NCBI GenBank assembly: GCA_039798005.1
Contig: JBDKGV010000022.1
Coordinates: 1-22,827, forward strand
Length of the DNA: 22,827 bases
Origin: JBDKGV01 sp039798005
Lineage (GTDB): Bacteria; Fibrobacterota; Fibrobacteria; UBA5070
Reading direction: 5' to 3'
The notes beneath the pieces were generated by a model, which ran no database searches, was not told the DNA's origin, and saw only the letters and a list, made by a program, of their open reading frames with translations. Made by a program: the position numbers and the translations under genes. Positions 22,335 through 22,827 of the stretch are shown piece after piece (within the stretch, counting starts at the first letter, position 1; every line of letters starts with the position of its first letter).

Positions 22335-22827
22335 ATGAGCTACTTCACTGACAATTCCCTGTCCATCGGCCGCACTCCGCTGGTCCGCCTGAATCGCGTC
22401 GCTCCGGGAGGCGCTACGGTGCTTGCCAAGATCGAAGGACGCAATCCGGCATATTCCGTGAAGTGCCGCTTGGGAGCGGCCCTCATCTGGGACGCCGAAG
22501 AGAAGGGCTTGCTCAAGCCGGGCGTCGAGATCGTCGAGCCGACCTCCGGCAACACCGGCATCGCCCTTGCCTTTGTGGCGGCTTCCCGTGGTTACAAGCT
22601 GACCTTGGTCATGCCGGAGACCATGAGCATCGAGCGTCGCAAGGTGCTCAAGGCCTTGGGGGCCAACATCGTGCTGACCGAAGGCGCCAAGGGCATGAAG
22701 GGCGCTGTGGCCAAGGCGGAGGAGATCGCCTCCTCCGATCCGACGCGCTACTACCTGCCTCAGCAGTTCGAGAACAAGGCCAATGCGGCGATCCATGAGA
22801 AGACCACCGGCCCCGAGATCTGGGAAG
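22335..22827 (+). CDS. cysK: Cysteine synthase (O-acetylserine sulfhydrylase), 3' end cut by window
   Basis: The first 164 residues of a PLP-dependent cysteine synthase that makes L-cysteine from O-acetylserine and sulfide. The cofactor lysine lies in NPAYSVKCRLGAALIWDA (Lys43); EPTSGNTGIALAFVAA is the PLP-phosphate/substrate loop; QQFENKANAAIHEKTTGPEI follows. The SVKCR form is typical of CysK-type enzymes rather than CBS types. The ATG at 22335 follows GAGGTCGAG and the protein starts as expected. The gene runs off the window edge; nothing shows that it is broken. Confidence 0.95.
   Translation, partial: MSYFTDNSLSIGRTPLVRLNRVAPGGATVLAKIEGRNPAYSVKCRLGAALIWDAEEKGLLKPGVEIVEPTSGNTGIALAFVAASRGYKLTLVMPETMSIERRKVLKALGANIVLTEGAKGMKGAVAKAEEIASSDPTRYYLPQQFENKANAAIHEKTTGPEIWE

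Noticed and set aside
22324..22338. Four-codon ORF (ATG AGG TCG AGA TGA) overlapping the cysK start
   Set aside because: No ribosome site and too short to judge; probably chance, although it ends at the cysK ATG.
1..22827. Very frequent CCAAGG/GCCAAGG words
   Set aside because: They mostly come from common Ala-Lys and Ala-Lys-Asp codon pairs; not evidence of an uptake or phage signal.

Overview
This looks like about 23 kb of chromosome from a GC-rich, flagellated, Gram-negative (diderm) bacterium. The diderm call rests on a TolC-type outer-membrane efflux protein, σ-dependent flagellar genes with a FliY-type FliN, and a secreted CotH-kinase protein. A large CotH spore-coat-kinase-like protein with a carboxypeptidase-regulatory-like domain, next to a motE-fliK-flgD-flgE-fliL-fliM-fliN cluster, would suit a flagellated relative of Fibrobacterota. 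That taxonomic guess comes from gene content only and is weak. There are no rRNA or tRNA genes, IS elements or CRISPR arrays.

Layout. (a) 20-1048, minus strand: thioredoxin followed by an ECF-type sigma factor, closely spaced. (b) 1182-2894, plus strand: a SprT-like zincin, a Phd-type antitoxin and a VapC/PIN toxin, joined by two ATGA start-stop overlaps, then a small four-helix membrane protein. (c) 2896-5484, minus strand: a FliK-like protein with a C-terminal Flg_hook domain, preceded in its operon by a two-TM protein with a C-terminal helix-turn-helix-like tail, as in SwrB/DUF2802-type motility proteins. A 97-aa FHA protein diverges from it and ends at a bidirectional terminator. (d) 5899-8193, minus strand: a chemoreceptor (MCP) interrupted by an in-frame TAG at 6124-6126. 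All 74 codons after the TAG, up to the natural stop, still encode the conserved end of the signalling domain. (e) 8418-16647, plus strand: a flagellar operon, motE-fliK-flgD-flgE-fliL-fliM-fliN/Y, tightly spaced or overlapping and closed by a strong terminator. (f) 16712-18466, minus strand: secreted CotH-kinase protein. (g) 18709-19361, minus strand: rpsU and yqeY. (h) 19429-20817, plus strand: membrane-anchored TPR/peptidase-MA-like metalloprotease. (i) 20851-22203, minus strand: TolC-like protein. (j) 22335 to the window edge, plus strand: cysK, behind a good σ70-like promoter that overlaps an inverted repeat.

How they fit together. The flagellar genes encode the hook (FlgE), hook cap (FlgD), hook-length ruler (FliK), stator-associated proteins (MotE, FliL) and switch (FliM, FliN/Y); the chemoreceptor is the likely upstream input. 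The second FliK-like protein and its SwrB-like partner suggest a further assembly-control module. FlgD is unusual in carrying two copies of its C-terminal domain. No complete new defence or mobile system was found. The most notable items are the amber-interrupted chemoreceptor, the duplicated FlgD domain, the FliK-like/SwrB-like pair, the protease-antitoxin-toxin trio, a σ54-like element placed oddly close to motE, and the dyads at the cysK promoter.
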